64,000 nucleotides of DNA from Desulfobulbaceae bacterium (lineage in GTDB: Bacteria; Desulfobacterota; Desulfobulbia; Desulfobulbales; Desulfocapsaceae): the NCBI GenBank assembly GCA_031287565.1, contig JAITSS010000046.1, positions 124,001-188,000 on the forward strand. The letters are read 5' to 3'. The notes beneath the pieces are model-generated. The model searched no databases. It had not been told where the DNA came from and was given only the letters and a program-made list of their open reading frames with translations. Below are positions 10,957 through 20,104 of the stretch, piece after piece (positions within the stretch are counted from its first letter, which is position 1; the number at the start of each line of letters is the position of its first letter). A program made the translations under genes and the position numbers.

Positions 10957-13284
10957 TCAGGCTCCATGGCGACCGGCCATGGCCAAGGCCGGTATTTCCG
11001 TTGGCGCGGCGCGGCCGCCCACCGCTTTCATAACCAGAAAAACCACGACGAAGGCGGTGACGTTGAAGGCCAGAATCATCGTCGCTGTGCCAGGATTGGC
11101 GGCGTAATTGGCCAGTTGATAAAAACTGGTCGCGGCGATATAGGCGAGAAAAGTGGTCCAAAATCCGGCGAAAACCGTCCAAGCCAGGGTGGTTTCGCGA
11201 TAGACGGCGGCAATCGCGGCGCTACACGGGAAATACAACAGTACGAACAGCATGTAGGCGAAGGCCGCCGAAGCGCCGCCAAACAGCCGCTCCATCGAAG
11301 TGATGGTTGTCTCGGCCACTTCCTGGTCTTCGACCGTGCCAATCGACAGCCCCAGCGGATCGGTGACAGTGTCGGCTAAACCCTTGAGGTTTTCCGGGAT
11401 GGTCGCGAAAGCTGCGCCGATGGCTGGCCAAAACTCGAAGGCTTCTTCGGCTTCCTCGCCGCTTTCTTCGGCTTTTTTGTCCATGCCGGTATAGAGCGAA
11501 TCAAGGGTGCCGACCACCGCTTCCTTGGCGAAAATGCCGGTGAAAATGCCCAGAGCCGCCGGCCAGTTTTCTTCCGTCACGCCTAAAGGGCGCAGGACTG
11601 GTGAAATGCTTTTACTCACCGTCGCCAAAACTGAATTTTCGCTGTCTTCGTTGCCGAAGGTGCCGTCCGTACCCAAAGAGTTGAGAATCGACAGCGCCAT
11701 AATCACCGGAATCAGCACGCGACCGGCGCGGAACATGAACGATTGCAAGCGATCATAGGCGCGGAGTAAAACCGAACGCACAGTCGGTAAATGATAGGGC
11801 GGCATCTCCATGATGAACGGCGTCACTTCGCCTTTCAGCAGGGTGTTTTTCAGCACCAGGCCGGTTAAAACCGCAAAGGCGATGCCAATCAGGTAGAGAA
11901 GAAAAACAATATTCTGGCCGCCTTCCGGAAAGAAGACCACCGCGAACAGGGCGAAAACCGGCAGTCTGGCGCCGCAGGACATAAACGGATTCATCATCAC
12001 GGTCAGGGTGCGGTCGCGCTCGTTTTCAAGCGTCCTCGTCGCCATGATCGCCGGGACGTTGCAGCCGAAACCAACCAACATCGGCACGAAGGCTTTCCCT
12101 GGCAAACCGATGAAGCGCATACAACGATCCATGACGAAGGCGGCGCGGGCCATATAGCCGGAATCCTCCAAAAACGACAGGCACAAAAACATGAAGCCTA
12201 TCGGCGGAATGAAGGTGGCCATGGTCTGGATGCCGCCGCCGATGCCATTGGCCAAAAGCACGACCAGCCACTCCGGCGCGCCGACCGCTTCAAGCAATTT
12301 GCCGAGACCATCAACAAAAATCGCCGCCGCCGCCTGATCGAAAAAGTCGATAAAAGCGCCGCCGAAATTGATGGTGATCATGAACATCAGATACATCGCC
12401 AACAGGAAGATCGGAATGCCCCAGACGCGGTTCAGCGCTATGCGGTCGATGCGCTCAGACAAGGCGGCGTCGGCGCGGCCTTCTTTTTTGACGATTCCCG
12501 CGAGCAACGACGAGATGAAACCGTAGCGGGCCGAGGCGATCAGCACGTCGCTTTCTTCGCCTTCTTTCTCTTCGATGGATTGTTGCAGACGGCGAACGGT
12601 GGCGGCGGCCGCATCCGTCAGCGTGACGGCCCGCGCGGCGTCGCTGTCGTTTTCCAGCAGTTTCAAAGCCAGCCAGTCGGCATCGATCTTGTTCACGGCG
12701 CAGGCGTCCGGGCCGACCAGTTTGACGATCTCCGCTCGCGCTTCGTCAATGGCTGCCGGATAACGCAGGGCGTCGGGCAGCGGCGGCGGCTCGGTCGGCG
12801 CGGTGAGAATCGCCCGTTTCAAATCGTCGATGCCCCGGCCTTTGGCGGCGCTCATCGGGATAACCGGGCAACCAAGACGTTTGGCTAGAGCCTCGACATC
12901 AATTTTTATGCGTTTTTCCGCCGCCATATCCATCATGTTTAGCGCCACCAGCATCGGCGCGCGCATCTCCAGAAGCTGCGAGGTCAAGTACAGATTGCGC
13001 TCGATATTGGAGGCATCGACGATGTTGACTATGACATCGGCCTCACGCGACAAGACAAAATCCCGCGTCACTTTTTCATCTAATGATGATGCGGCCAGCG
13101 AATAGATGCCCGGTGTATCGACCACGCGCGTTGTTCGGCCCTGGAAGGTGAATGAACCGCTTTTGCGGTCAACCGTTACGCCCGGCCAATTGCCGATATG
13201 CTGTTTGGCCCCGGTCAGGGCGTTGAACAAGGTGCTTTTGCCGCAATTGGGATTGCCGATGACACCAAGAACAATATCTTTCAT
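10957..13284 (-). CDS. feoB: Ferrous iron transport protein B
   Basis: GNPNCGKSTLFNALTG, NWPGVTVDRK, Gate/nucleoside-recognition TM domains. Confidence 0.97.
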   Translation of the reverse strand: MKDIVLGVIGNPNCGKSTLFNALTGAKQHIGNWPGVTVDRKSGSFTFQGRTTRVVDTPGIYSLAASSLDEKVTRDFVLSREADVIVNIVDASNIERNLYLTSQLLEMRAPMLVALNMMDMAAEKRIKIDVEALAKRLGCPVIPMSAAKGRGIDDLKRAILTAPTEPPPLPDALRYPAAIDEARAEIVKLVGPDACAVNKIDADWLALKLLENDSDAARAVTLTDAAAATVRRLQQSIEEKEGEESDVLIASARYGFISSLLAGIVKKEGRADAALSERIDRIALNRVWGIPIFLLAMYLMFMITINFGGAFIDFFDQAAAAIFVDGLGKLLEAVGAPEWLVVLLANGIGGGIQTMATFIPPIGFMFLCLSFLEDSGYMARAAFVMDRCMRFIGLPGKAFVPMLVGFGCNVPAIMATRTLENERDRTLTVMMNPFMSCGARLPVFALFAVVFFPEGGQNIVFLLYLIGIAFAVLTGLVLKNTLLKGEVTPFIMEMPPYHLPTVRSVLLRAYDRLQSFMFRAGRVLIPVIMALSILNSLGTDGTFGNEDSENSVLATVSKSISPVLRPLGVTEENWPAALGIFTGIFAKEAVVGTLDSLYTGMDKKAEESGEEAEEAFEFWPAIGAAFATIPENLKGLADTVTDPLGLSIGTVEDQEVAETTITSMERLFGGASAAFAYMLFVLLYFPCSAAIAAVYRETTLAWTVFAGFWTTFLAYIAATSFYQLANYAANPGTATMILAFNVTAFVVVFLVMKAVGGRAAPTEIPALAMAGRHGA

Positions 13285-13523
13285 TTCGCCTCCACCCGCA
13301 GGCTATTCGCCTCCGCTTTGCGCAGGCTGAGATTATAGCCCCGCACCAGAATTTCCACCGGATCGCCCAAAGGCGCGACCCGCTTCACCTCGAATTCGAC
13401 GCCCTTCATCAAACCCATGGCCAGGAGCTTGCGGCGATAGGTGTCGCCGCCGCTGACAAATCCCAAAACCGTTCCTTTGCCGCCGACCGCGATGTCGGCC
13501 AGTTTTTGTTCAGTCATTTCCAC
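13281..13523 (-). CDS. feoA: FeoA family protein
   Basis: RRKLLAMGLMKGVEFEVKRVAPLGDPVEILVRGYNLSLRKAEA. Confidence 0.92.
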   Translation of the reverse strand: MEMTEQKLADIAVGGKGTVLGFVSGGDTYRRKLLAMGLMKGVEFEVKRVAPLGDPVEILVRGYNLSLRKAEANSLRVEAK

Positions 13524-13794
13524 ACCGTATAACGTTTATTTTCTGGGCCATGCCGCCGCCCAGGACATAGCGGCTACCGCCTTTTTCCACCAGCACCGCG
13601 CCTCCATCTTGCCGCCGCACTATCTTGATTTTATCCTGAATATACAGGCCCATGCTGGTCAGTCTTTCGTGCAGGTTGTTGTTTTTCCTCACATTAAAAA
13701 TGCGTACAATTTCCCCTTCTCCAGCCATGGCCAGGGCGAACGACGGATCACTTTTTCGTGTATTTTCCATGTGTTCAATTGCTGTATCATCCAT
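13510..13794 (-). CDS. FeoA family protein (second copy)
   Basis: LHERLTSMGLYIQDKIKIVRRQDGGAVLVEKGGSRYVLGGGMAQKINV. Confidence 0.85.
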   Translation of the reverse strand: MDDTAIEHMENTRKSDPSFALAMAGEGEIVRIFNVRKNNNLHERLTSMGLYIQDKIKIVRRQDGGAVLVEKGGSRYVLGGGMAQKINVIRCGND

Positions 13795-13959
13795 TTTCGT
13801 CTCCTGTTATGAAGAGATTTGATCAATTTTTGTTGCGGCTAATATGCGACGCCGAATCTATCTTGTTTTCAATGACTGTCAATACTTTTTTAGCGACTGC
13901 TAACAAAATGTCCCGCCATCTGGTTCGACCGCATTTTCTCGATGCCCCTGGATGCCCGC

Positions 13960-14400
13960 TGAAAACACGCGGGCATGACGAATTTTGTGTCATTCCCGCG
14001 CAAGCGGGAATCCACTCCCAGAAATGGAAACGGCACCGGTTCCGATTGTGACCTTCTCTCGTCATTGCCGCGCCAGCGGCAATCCCAGACGGGCGAACAC
14101 AGTTCGCCCCTACAATCCCCTGGATGCCCGCCTGCGCGGGCATGACGGCTGTAGCGGCCCGCCGCGCCTTCCGTAGGGACATAGCTCGTCGCGTCCCTAC
14201 ACTACATAACCCATACGTGAAGCGTGACAAAACGCCCATTCGTGGTGAGAAGCCTATCGAACCACTAAGGGTTTCGCCCTTCGATACGCTTCTCAGGGCG
14301 AACCTGTTTGCAGCAGGCGAACGGAAAAAACAACTTGTGTAGAGACTTCTGGCTTGCATCAGGCAGGGGCAGGCGACATCAATAATCAGCGTTTCCCTTG
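13960..14400 (-). repeat. Dispersed mosaic repeat, copy 1 (homologous to 41965-42290 in opposite orientation)
   Basis: Reverse complement contains AGGGAAACGCTGATTA...TCTACACAAGTTG...CGTTCGCC...GAGAAGCGTATCG...TCCCTACGGAAGGCGCGGCGGGCCGCTACAGCCGTCATGCCCGCG...GTAGGGGCGAACTGTGTTCGCCCGTCTGG, matching copy 2; includes nested palindromes such as ATTCCCGCGCAAGCGGGAAT. Confidence 0.85.
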
Positions 14401-14625
14401 ACCATGGCGCGGCGTTGGACATATGATGTTCGTCATGAATCGCTTCGAGAGCGTGACCGTTAAATGGGCTGAATGGCAGGGAAACACTCATATACCACAA
14501 AGTATCACTAACCAATAATTTACTTTGCGCGGGTACCTCTTGCGGGTAAACACTTCAAGACTACAATTTTGTCGCCTTGGTGTGACAATTGGCTTTTGAA
14601 AACCCTTGACAAGAGGAAGAGAAGA

Positions 14626-17600
14626 ATGTCCGTTTCACAGCACAGCACAGCACAGCACAGCACAGTAAACCAGGTTTTTAATTCGCCGCGTCACCCCGCT
14701 GTTTTATCCACCCGCCGCAAACGCTTCTCCCCAGCCGCTTTATCTCTTGTCGCGCCCGTCGCCGTGGCGCGCCCGCATAGTCCAGCCCGCGTCTTGCGCG
14801 TTTTCCCGCGCCGCCGTTTCTTTCTCGCCTCTTTTTTGACCGCCAGCCTGCTGATCACGCCTTTTCTTGGCGCAACTCCTGCGTCAGCTGATCACAAATC
14901 TTACTCTGACAGTGGAAGCAACGATAGTGATAATAATACGTATACTTTTGACGGCGGAACCAGAGATCATTTTAATGGCGGAGTAACTATAAAAGATGAG
15001 GGAAACTCCACAGCCCTAGCGCATGACAATGATATAACGATAAATAATGGCACAGCCACGGGGACTGACGAAGATGGGGTTAATGGCGGTTACGGGGCAG
15101 ATGAAGGAGATGATCACGGCGCTGCGGCCATCAACAACAAAGTAACCATCAACGGAGGCACATACGGAGAAGTCGATGGCGGACAGGCCCGGAGTAATAG
15201 CGCAGAGGCGGAGGCGAACGCTAATAGCGTAACAATCACAAGTGGAACCGTGACCAATGGCGTGGCGGGGGGACGGGTCACAAGTGGTAGTTCCCAAACG
15301 GCTACTGGAAATGCAGTTACCATTTCCGGCGGCACAATATTTGGCGATATTATCGGTGGCTTCACCTCCGGCGGCACCGCCGAAAATAACACTATCACCA
15401 TCCAGGGTTCATCCACCCTCGACCTCAGCGGCGCCACTCTCAAAGGCGGCGTCGCCGCCACATCCAGCGGCAACATCCTGAATATCAACCGTTCCGAGGT
15501 CGCGGCGGCTGGGATGTCCGATTTCCAGACCATAAATTTCAATGTTCCAACCGGATTCTCCAGCGGCGACACCATGCTTTCGCTCAGCGGCGCGGCGAAT
15601 ATTTCCGGCGTGGATGTCAATATCAGCGGCCTCGCTTCGGCTGCCGACGCCAATCTTGGTGACAACCTCACGCTATTGAACGCCGCTGGCGGCTTGACCG
15701 GCGCGTCTGGTGATGGCGACGCGGTGTATTCCGTCACCACCAACGGCGTGTTGCGGCAATGGTCGCTGGATGTGGCAAGCAACACCCTGACCACCTATTT
15801 TTCCAGGCTGAACACGGCGGGCGATTTGGCGCTGAATAATTTTTCCGTGACTTCGCAAACCGGGATGCCGGTAACGCTTGAAGTTGGCGGTACGCTTGAT
15901 ACCGGCGGCAGCCTGGCGGTGGATAATTCCTCTGGCGGTGGCGTGACCGTCGATGTCGGCACGCTGGATGTAACGGGAAATGTCAATCTGAACTTAACCG
16001 GCACCAGCGCTTCTGATGTCAGCTTTAACACGATTGAAATGGGCGGTGGCAAAACCCTGTCTGTTTCCGGTAGCGGCGCCTTCGATTTCGACACCATGAA
16101 TGTGCGCGGGAAAGACGCGGCCTACAACGGCGTTTTGAACGCCGCTGGCACAAGCCTGAATTTTGACATTCCGACCAACTTCACCAACGGCGACACCATG
16201 CTGGCGGTCAGTGGCGCGGCGGATATTTCCGGCGCGGCCGTCAATATCAATTTTACCCCGCAATCAAGCGCCAATCTTGGCGACAGTCTGACCCTGATTT
16301 CCGCCTCTTCTCTGAAAGAATCCGGCTTGAGTCTTACCGCCATCACCACAACCGCCAACGGCGTGACCAGCAAATGGGAGCAGGATCACAACGCCGCTGA
16401 CAATAAATTGAATTTTTATTTCTCAACCTTATCAACGGCGGGCAATCTGGGCTTAAACGATTTTTCCATGACTTCCCAGACCGGGATGCCGGTGACGCTG
16501 GAGGTTGGCGGTACCCTGAACGCGGGCAGTAGCCTGACAGTCGATAACTCTGCCGGCGGCGGTACGACCGTGCGCGTCGGCACTCTCAGTGTTGTGAGCA
16601 ATTTGAATCTGGCGCTTCTGGGCACCAGCGCCAGCGACGTTAAATTCAACACCATCGAAATGAGCGGCGGCAAAACCCTGTCCGTTTCTGGTGGCGGCGC
16701 CTTCGATTTCGACACCATGAATGTGCGTGGCGCGAACGCCGCTTATCGCGGCAACCTCAATGCCAGCGGCGGCAACCTCAATTTTGATGTTCCGGCGACG
16801 GCGGGCGACGGCACGCGGATGCTTTCGGTCAATGGCTCGGCGAATATTTCCGGCAGCCGGGTTGGCTTCGATTTGATTGGCGAGCATACCCGCGCCATGG
16901 ATCGAGGAGATTCCATCATCCTGGTCGATTCAAGAAGCCTGAGCGGCTCGCCTGCCAACAATAATAGCATCATTAGTGTGTTGTCCGCGGGTCGCCGTGG
17001 CATCATCGATCTCGACTACGATTTCCTGATCCACACCGACGGCAATCAACTGTTGGCCACTGTTCAAGACGCTGACCCGTCCGATGAAAGTAAGGCTATT
17101 GGCGAGGGTTTCCTTGCCAGTCCAACGCTACTGAATTCCATCCAGGACGCCGTTGCCACCAAAGGCGTTGATCAGGCCGTTCAGGCCGCCGGGGCGGGCG
17201 CGGGCGGCATCGCTGGAGTGATGCAGTCCGGGGCGGGAGCGAGGCCCTTTGGCGCCGCCAGTCTCAGCGACCTTACCTATAACACCGGTTCGTCAATCGA
17301 AGTGCAATCGGCGGCGCTTATCGCCGGTGTGTCGAAGGCCAAGGAGGCCAAAGCCGGTCGTCTGACCATGGGTGGATTTTTTGACGGCGGCCACGGCGGC
17401 TATGACAGCTATAACAGCTTTCCCAACCTGGCGGCGGTGCATGGCGAGGGTGATATCGACAGCATCGGCGGCGGTCTTCTGGCGCGTATGGATTTCGCCC
17501 AGTTCGGCCAGGGGATTTCCGCCGGACGCTTTTATGCTGACACCTCGGCGCGGCTTGGCCAGGTGAAAAGCGATTTTGCCAGCGGCGATTTGCGCGACGC

Positions 17601-18072
17601 CACTGGAACCGCCGCCGCGTTTGATACCGAATCGCTGTATTACGGCCTGCATTTGGGCGGTGGCTATTTGCTCGGCGTCAGCGAAAGCAGTCAGGCCGAT
17701 TTTTACGCCCGCTACCTGTGGACGCATCAGAACGGCGACGACATCACCCTTTCAACCAGTGATGAAATCAACTTTGTGGATATTGATTCGCACCGGACGG
17801 TCATCGGCGCGCGCTACACCTGGGTGGCCAAATCCTGGCTGGTGCCCTATGTCGGCGCGGCCTGGGAGCATGAATTTGATGGTGAGGCCAAAGCCAAAGT
17901 GTATGGCTACGACATCGATGCCCCGTCGTTGGACGGCGACACCGGCATGGCGGAAGTGGGCATCAATATGGGTTCCAACAGTGGTTCCCTGGCCTTCGAT
18001 CTGGGGGCGCAGGGCTACGCCGGGGCCAGGGAAGGCGTCAGCGGCACCTTGCGCATGGTGTATCGCTGGTAG
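14626..18072 (+). CDS. Autotransporter adhesin (beta-helical passenger, C-terminal autotransporter beta-barrel)
   Basis: Long N-region plus signal-like FLTASLLITPFLGATPASA, NG/GT-rich passenger, C-terminal barrel with aromatic end (...GTLRMVYRW); AGAGGAAGAG RBS before ATG 14626. Confidence 0.85.
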   Translation: MSVSQHSTAQHSTVNQVFNSPRHPAVLSTRRKRFSPAALSLVAPVAVARPHSPARVLRVFPRRRFFLASFLTASLLITPFLGATPASADHKSYSDSGSNDSDNNTYTFDGGTRDHFNGGVTIKDEGNSTALAHDNDITINNGTATGTDEDGVNGGYGADEGDDHGAAAINNKVTINGGTYGEVDGGQARSNSAEAEANANSVTITSGTVTNGVAGGRVTSGSSQTATGNAVTISGGTIFGDIIGGFTSGGTAENNTITIQGSSTLDLSGATLKGGVAATSSGNILNINRSEVAAAGMSDFQTINFNVPTGFSSGDTMLSLSGAANISGVDVNISGLASAADANLGDNLTLLNAAGGLTGASGDGDAVYSVTTNGVLRQWSLDVASNTLTTYFSRLNTAGDLALNNFSVTSQTGMPVTLEVGGTLDTGGSLAVDNSSGGGVTVDVGTLDVTGNVNLNLTGTSASDVSFNTIEMGGGKTLSVSGSGAFDFDTMNVRGKDAAYNGVLNAAGTSLNFDIPTNFTNGDTMLAVSGAADISGAAVNINFTPQSSANLGDSLTLISASSLKESGLSLTAITTTANGVTSKWEQDHNAADNKLNFYFSTLSTAGNLGLNDFSMTSQTGMPVTLEVGGTLNAGSSLTVDNSAGGGTTVRVGTLSVVSNLNLALLGTSASDVKFNTIEMSGGKTLSVSGGGAFDFDTMNVRGANAAYRGNLNASGGNLNFDVPATAGDGTRMLSVNGSANISGSRVGFDLIGEHTRAMDRGDSIILVDSRSLSGSPANNNSIISVLSAGRRGIIDLDYDFLIHTDGNQLLATVQDADPSDESKAIGEGFLASPTLLNSIQDAVATKGVDQAVQAAGAGAGGIAGVMQSGAGARPFGAASLSDLTYNTGSSIEVQSAALIAGVSKAKEAKAGRLTMGGFFDGGHGGYDSYNSFPNLAAVHGEGDIDSIGGGLLARMDFAQFGQGISAGRFYADTSARLGQVKSDFASGDLRDATGTAAAFDTESLYYGLHLGGGYLLGVSESSQADFYARYLWTHQNGDDITLSTSDEINFVDIDSHRTVIGARYTWVAKSWLVPYVGAAWEHEFDGEAKAKVYGYDIDAPSLDGDTGMAEVGINMGSNSGSLAFDLGAQGYAGAREGVSGTLRMVYRW
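14636..14665 (+). repeat. (CACAG)6 pentanucleotide microsatellite inside the autotransporter coding start
   Basis: ATGTCCGTTT-(CACAG)x6-TAAACCAGG read directly. Confidence 0.97.
15840..16830 (+). repeat. Internal passenger repeat, period about 621 bp (207 aa)
   Basis: NNFSVTSQTGMPVTLEVGGTL...FNTIEMGGGKTLSVSGSGAFDFDTMNVRG and NDFSMTSQTGMPVTLEVGGTL...FNTIEMSGGKTLSVSGGGAFDFDTMNVRG; CGGGATGCCGGT at 15861 and 16482. Confidence 0.85.
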
Positions 18073-18221
18073 TTGGGCGAAAAGCCGAAACGGCGCGATG
18101 CAGGAATGCGCAGACCGGATGAAATGCTTTTGCAGCGAAAGAAGCAAAAAGACAGGCGGCGTTTATGCCCTGATAATGGGGCATGAACAAACACAGGCAG
18201 GATAACAAAATGGAGGCGTGT

Positions 18222-19148
18222 ATGAAAAAGAACATGGTGGCTTTGGGCTTGATGCTTTCCCTCTTCAGCGCTGGCGCGGCGTTGGCGGCGGATGGCGAGT
18301 GGACGATTAAGACCGAGAATACAGTAAACGGCACGGTGACGGCTGACGGCCCAGACTCGGAAGCCAACATCGGCGGCGTGAAAGCGGGAAATGCCGGTGT
18401 CGGCGCGGTTGATATCGACATTATAAACTCCAATGTCGGTGATATCGAAGCCAGGGATGGTGGCGTCGTCAACTACGGTTCCGTCAACATGAGGAACGCG
18501 ACCGCCGACAGCGTGACGGTGAAGGGCAACAACAATTCCATCACGGGCAAAGTCACAGCGAAAGGCGCGGGCGCGAAGGCCAGCATCGGCTCGGTGGATA
18601 TGGAAGGGGCCACCGCCAAAACAATCGATATGCAGGAGAATGTTAATACCGGTACCGGCAATATCACAGCGGATGGCGCGGGATCAACGGTCACGGTAGG
18701 TTCGGTGAACGCCTCTGACAATAATGACGGATCCAGCGTGATCATGAAGGGCAACACCAACAATATTAACGGCGCTGTGGATGCTTTGGATGGCGGAACG
18801 GCGCATATCGGCTCGGTGAATTTGAAAGGCGGCAATTCCGGAAAATTCACGCTGGGAAGTATGACAAATAATGTCACCGCAGGCGGCAGCGTCACCGCCA
18901 CTGGCGCGGGTTCGACGGTAATGGTGGGAACCATCGACGCCAAGGATTCAAGCGGAGAGGTGACGCTTGGCGGATTGAATACGATAAATAAGGCGGTTAG
19001 AGCGGAATCCGGCGGCGAGGTGCTTATCGGCTCGGCCAAGCTGAGTAACTTCAGCAAAAAGGTCACCATGACGACGACCAACACCATCAACGGCACTATG
19101 ACTGCCTCCAGCAAGGGCAAAATCAATGTCGGTTCGTTGACTGATTGA
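18222..19148 (+). CDS. Secreted curlin/adhesin-like repeat protein (about 8 imperfect repeats of about 35 aa)
   Basis: Signal peptide MKKNMVALGLMLSLFSAGAALA; repeat pattern N-x-I-x-G-x-V-x-A-x-G-(x)n-IGSV; GGAGG RBS. Confidence 0.7.
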   Translation: MKKNMVALGLMLSLFSAGAALAADGEWTIKTENTVNGTVTADGPDSEANIGGVKAGNAGVGAVDIDIINSNVGDIEARDGGVVNYGSVNMRNATADSVTVKGNNNSITGKVTAKGAGAKASIGSVDMEGATAKTIDMQENVNTGTGNITADGAGSTVTVGSVNASDNNDGSSVIMKGNTNNINGAVDALDGGTAHIGSVNLKGGNSGKFTLGSMTNNVTAGGSVTATGAGSTVMVGTIDAKDSSGEVTLGGLNTINKAVRAESGGEVLIGSAKLSNFSKKVTMTTTNTINGTMTASSKGKINVGSLTD

Positions 19149-19178
19149 TTTCTTGTTGCCCGTTCGCTCTGAGCTGAC

Positions 19179-19229
19179 GTTCTTCCCGCATGGTGGGCTG
19201 AATTTTCGCTTAGTCCATGCGGGAAGAAC
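19179..19229. repeat. 15-bp perfect inverted repeat (stem-loop) between two repeat-protein genes
   Basis: GTTCTTCCCGCATGG / CCATGCGGGAAGAAC, 21-nt loop, no T-tract. Confidence 0.85.
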
Positions 19230-19345
19230 GGGGGCCAAAGACCAATGGGTTTTGAGCGATTATCGGAGCGACCATTACGCTATGACTGATTGTTCGTTTG
19301 GTGGTCGATTGGTCATCTTTCTTTCTATCCGCAAAAGGTCCGATT

Positions 19346-20101
19346 ATGAAAAAATATCTTGCCGCGCTCATCGCGCTGGCGGTTCTCATGCCGGTGGTCG
19401 GCGATGCTTATGCTGGCGATCTCTATGACAAAAAGTTTATCAAAAGCCGGGCGAGGCAGGGCGAATGCTCGGATGATGACAACGACTGCATCAACGTGAC
19501 TGGCAATAAAGCCTACAGCTATCAGCAACATGGCTATAAGAACACCATGGATCGGGAAGAGAAGGGCAATATCGAGGTGAGCCGCGACGGCAAGCTGGCC
19601 GGAGACGACATCTCGAAAAAATTCAGGAAAAAGACGATCAAAGAAGTGCATCAGTACGTCAATATTCACAAAGATGTCGATCTCAACGATAAGGACAACC
19701 GAGGCAACAAAAACATGGAGGTAGGCGCGATCAAAATCGACGCCGGGGCGGGCCGGAAAGTGCGGCAGGTCGAAAATATCGTTGAAGTGGCGCGCAATCC
19801 GAAAAACGCCGACAATGTCACCATCGGCGCGATTGAGGCGAGAAAGGGCGCTTCGGTTGGCGAGATCAACAACCAGGTGACAACCAAAGGCGTCAACGCC
19901 GATGGCCGCGTCAACATTGGCGGCGTGCGGGTCGGCGATGGGGCGACGGTTGACCAGATCCACAGCGATACCACCGTCAACGGCGACATTCAGGCCGACG
20001 GGCCGATCAATATCGGCGGAGTGCGCGTTACCAATGGCACGATTGGCAGCGTCCACACGACCACGACGATCAAGGGCAGCATCAACGCGACCGGGAATTG
20101 A
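19346..20101 (+). CDS. Secreted protein with C-terminal NIGGV-type repeats
   Basis: Signal peptide MKKYLAALIALAVLMPVVGDAYA; VNADGRVNIGGVRVGDGATVDQIHSDTTVNGDIQADGPINIGGVRVTNGTIGSV. Confidence 0.7.
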   Translation: MKKYLAALIALAVLMPVVGDAYAGDLYDKKFIKSRARQGECSDDDNDCINVTGNKAYSYQQHGYKNTMDREEKGNIEVSRDGKLAGDDISKKFRKKTIKEVHQYVNIHKDVDLNDKDNRGNKNMEVGAIKIDAGAGRKVRQVENIVEVARNPKNADNVTIGAIEARKGASVGEINNQVTTKGVNADGRVNIGGVRVGDGATVDQIHSDTTVNGDIQADGPINIGGVRVTNGTIGSVHTTTTIKGSINATGN

Positions 20102-20104
20102 ACG

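Noticed and set aside
10957-13794. Two FeoA copies plus FeoB as novelty
   Set aside because: Separate tandem FeoA proteins with FeoB are common in anaerobes.
13988-14012. ATTCCCGCGCAAGCGGGAAT matches the Neisseria dRS3 consensus
   Set aside because: The same palindrome type occurs in many unrelated bacteria; not evidence for Neisseria origin or a dRS3 phage-integration site.
13985-14176. ORFs translated from palindromic repeats (e.g. CHSRASGNP, MPAQAGIQ, PLSRLRERGGGEG)
   Set aside because: Typical spurious translations of intergenic repeats, not proteins.
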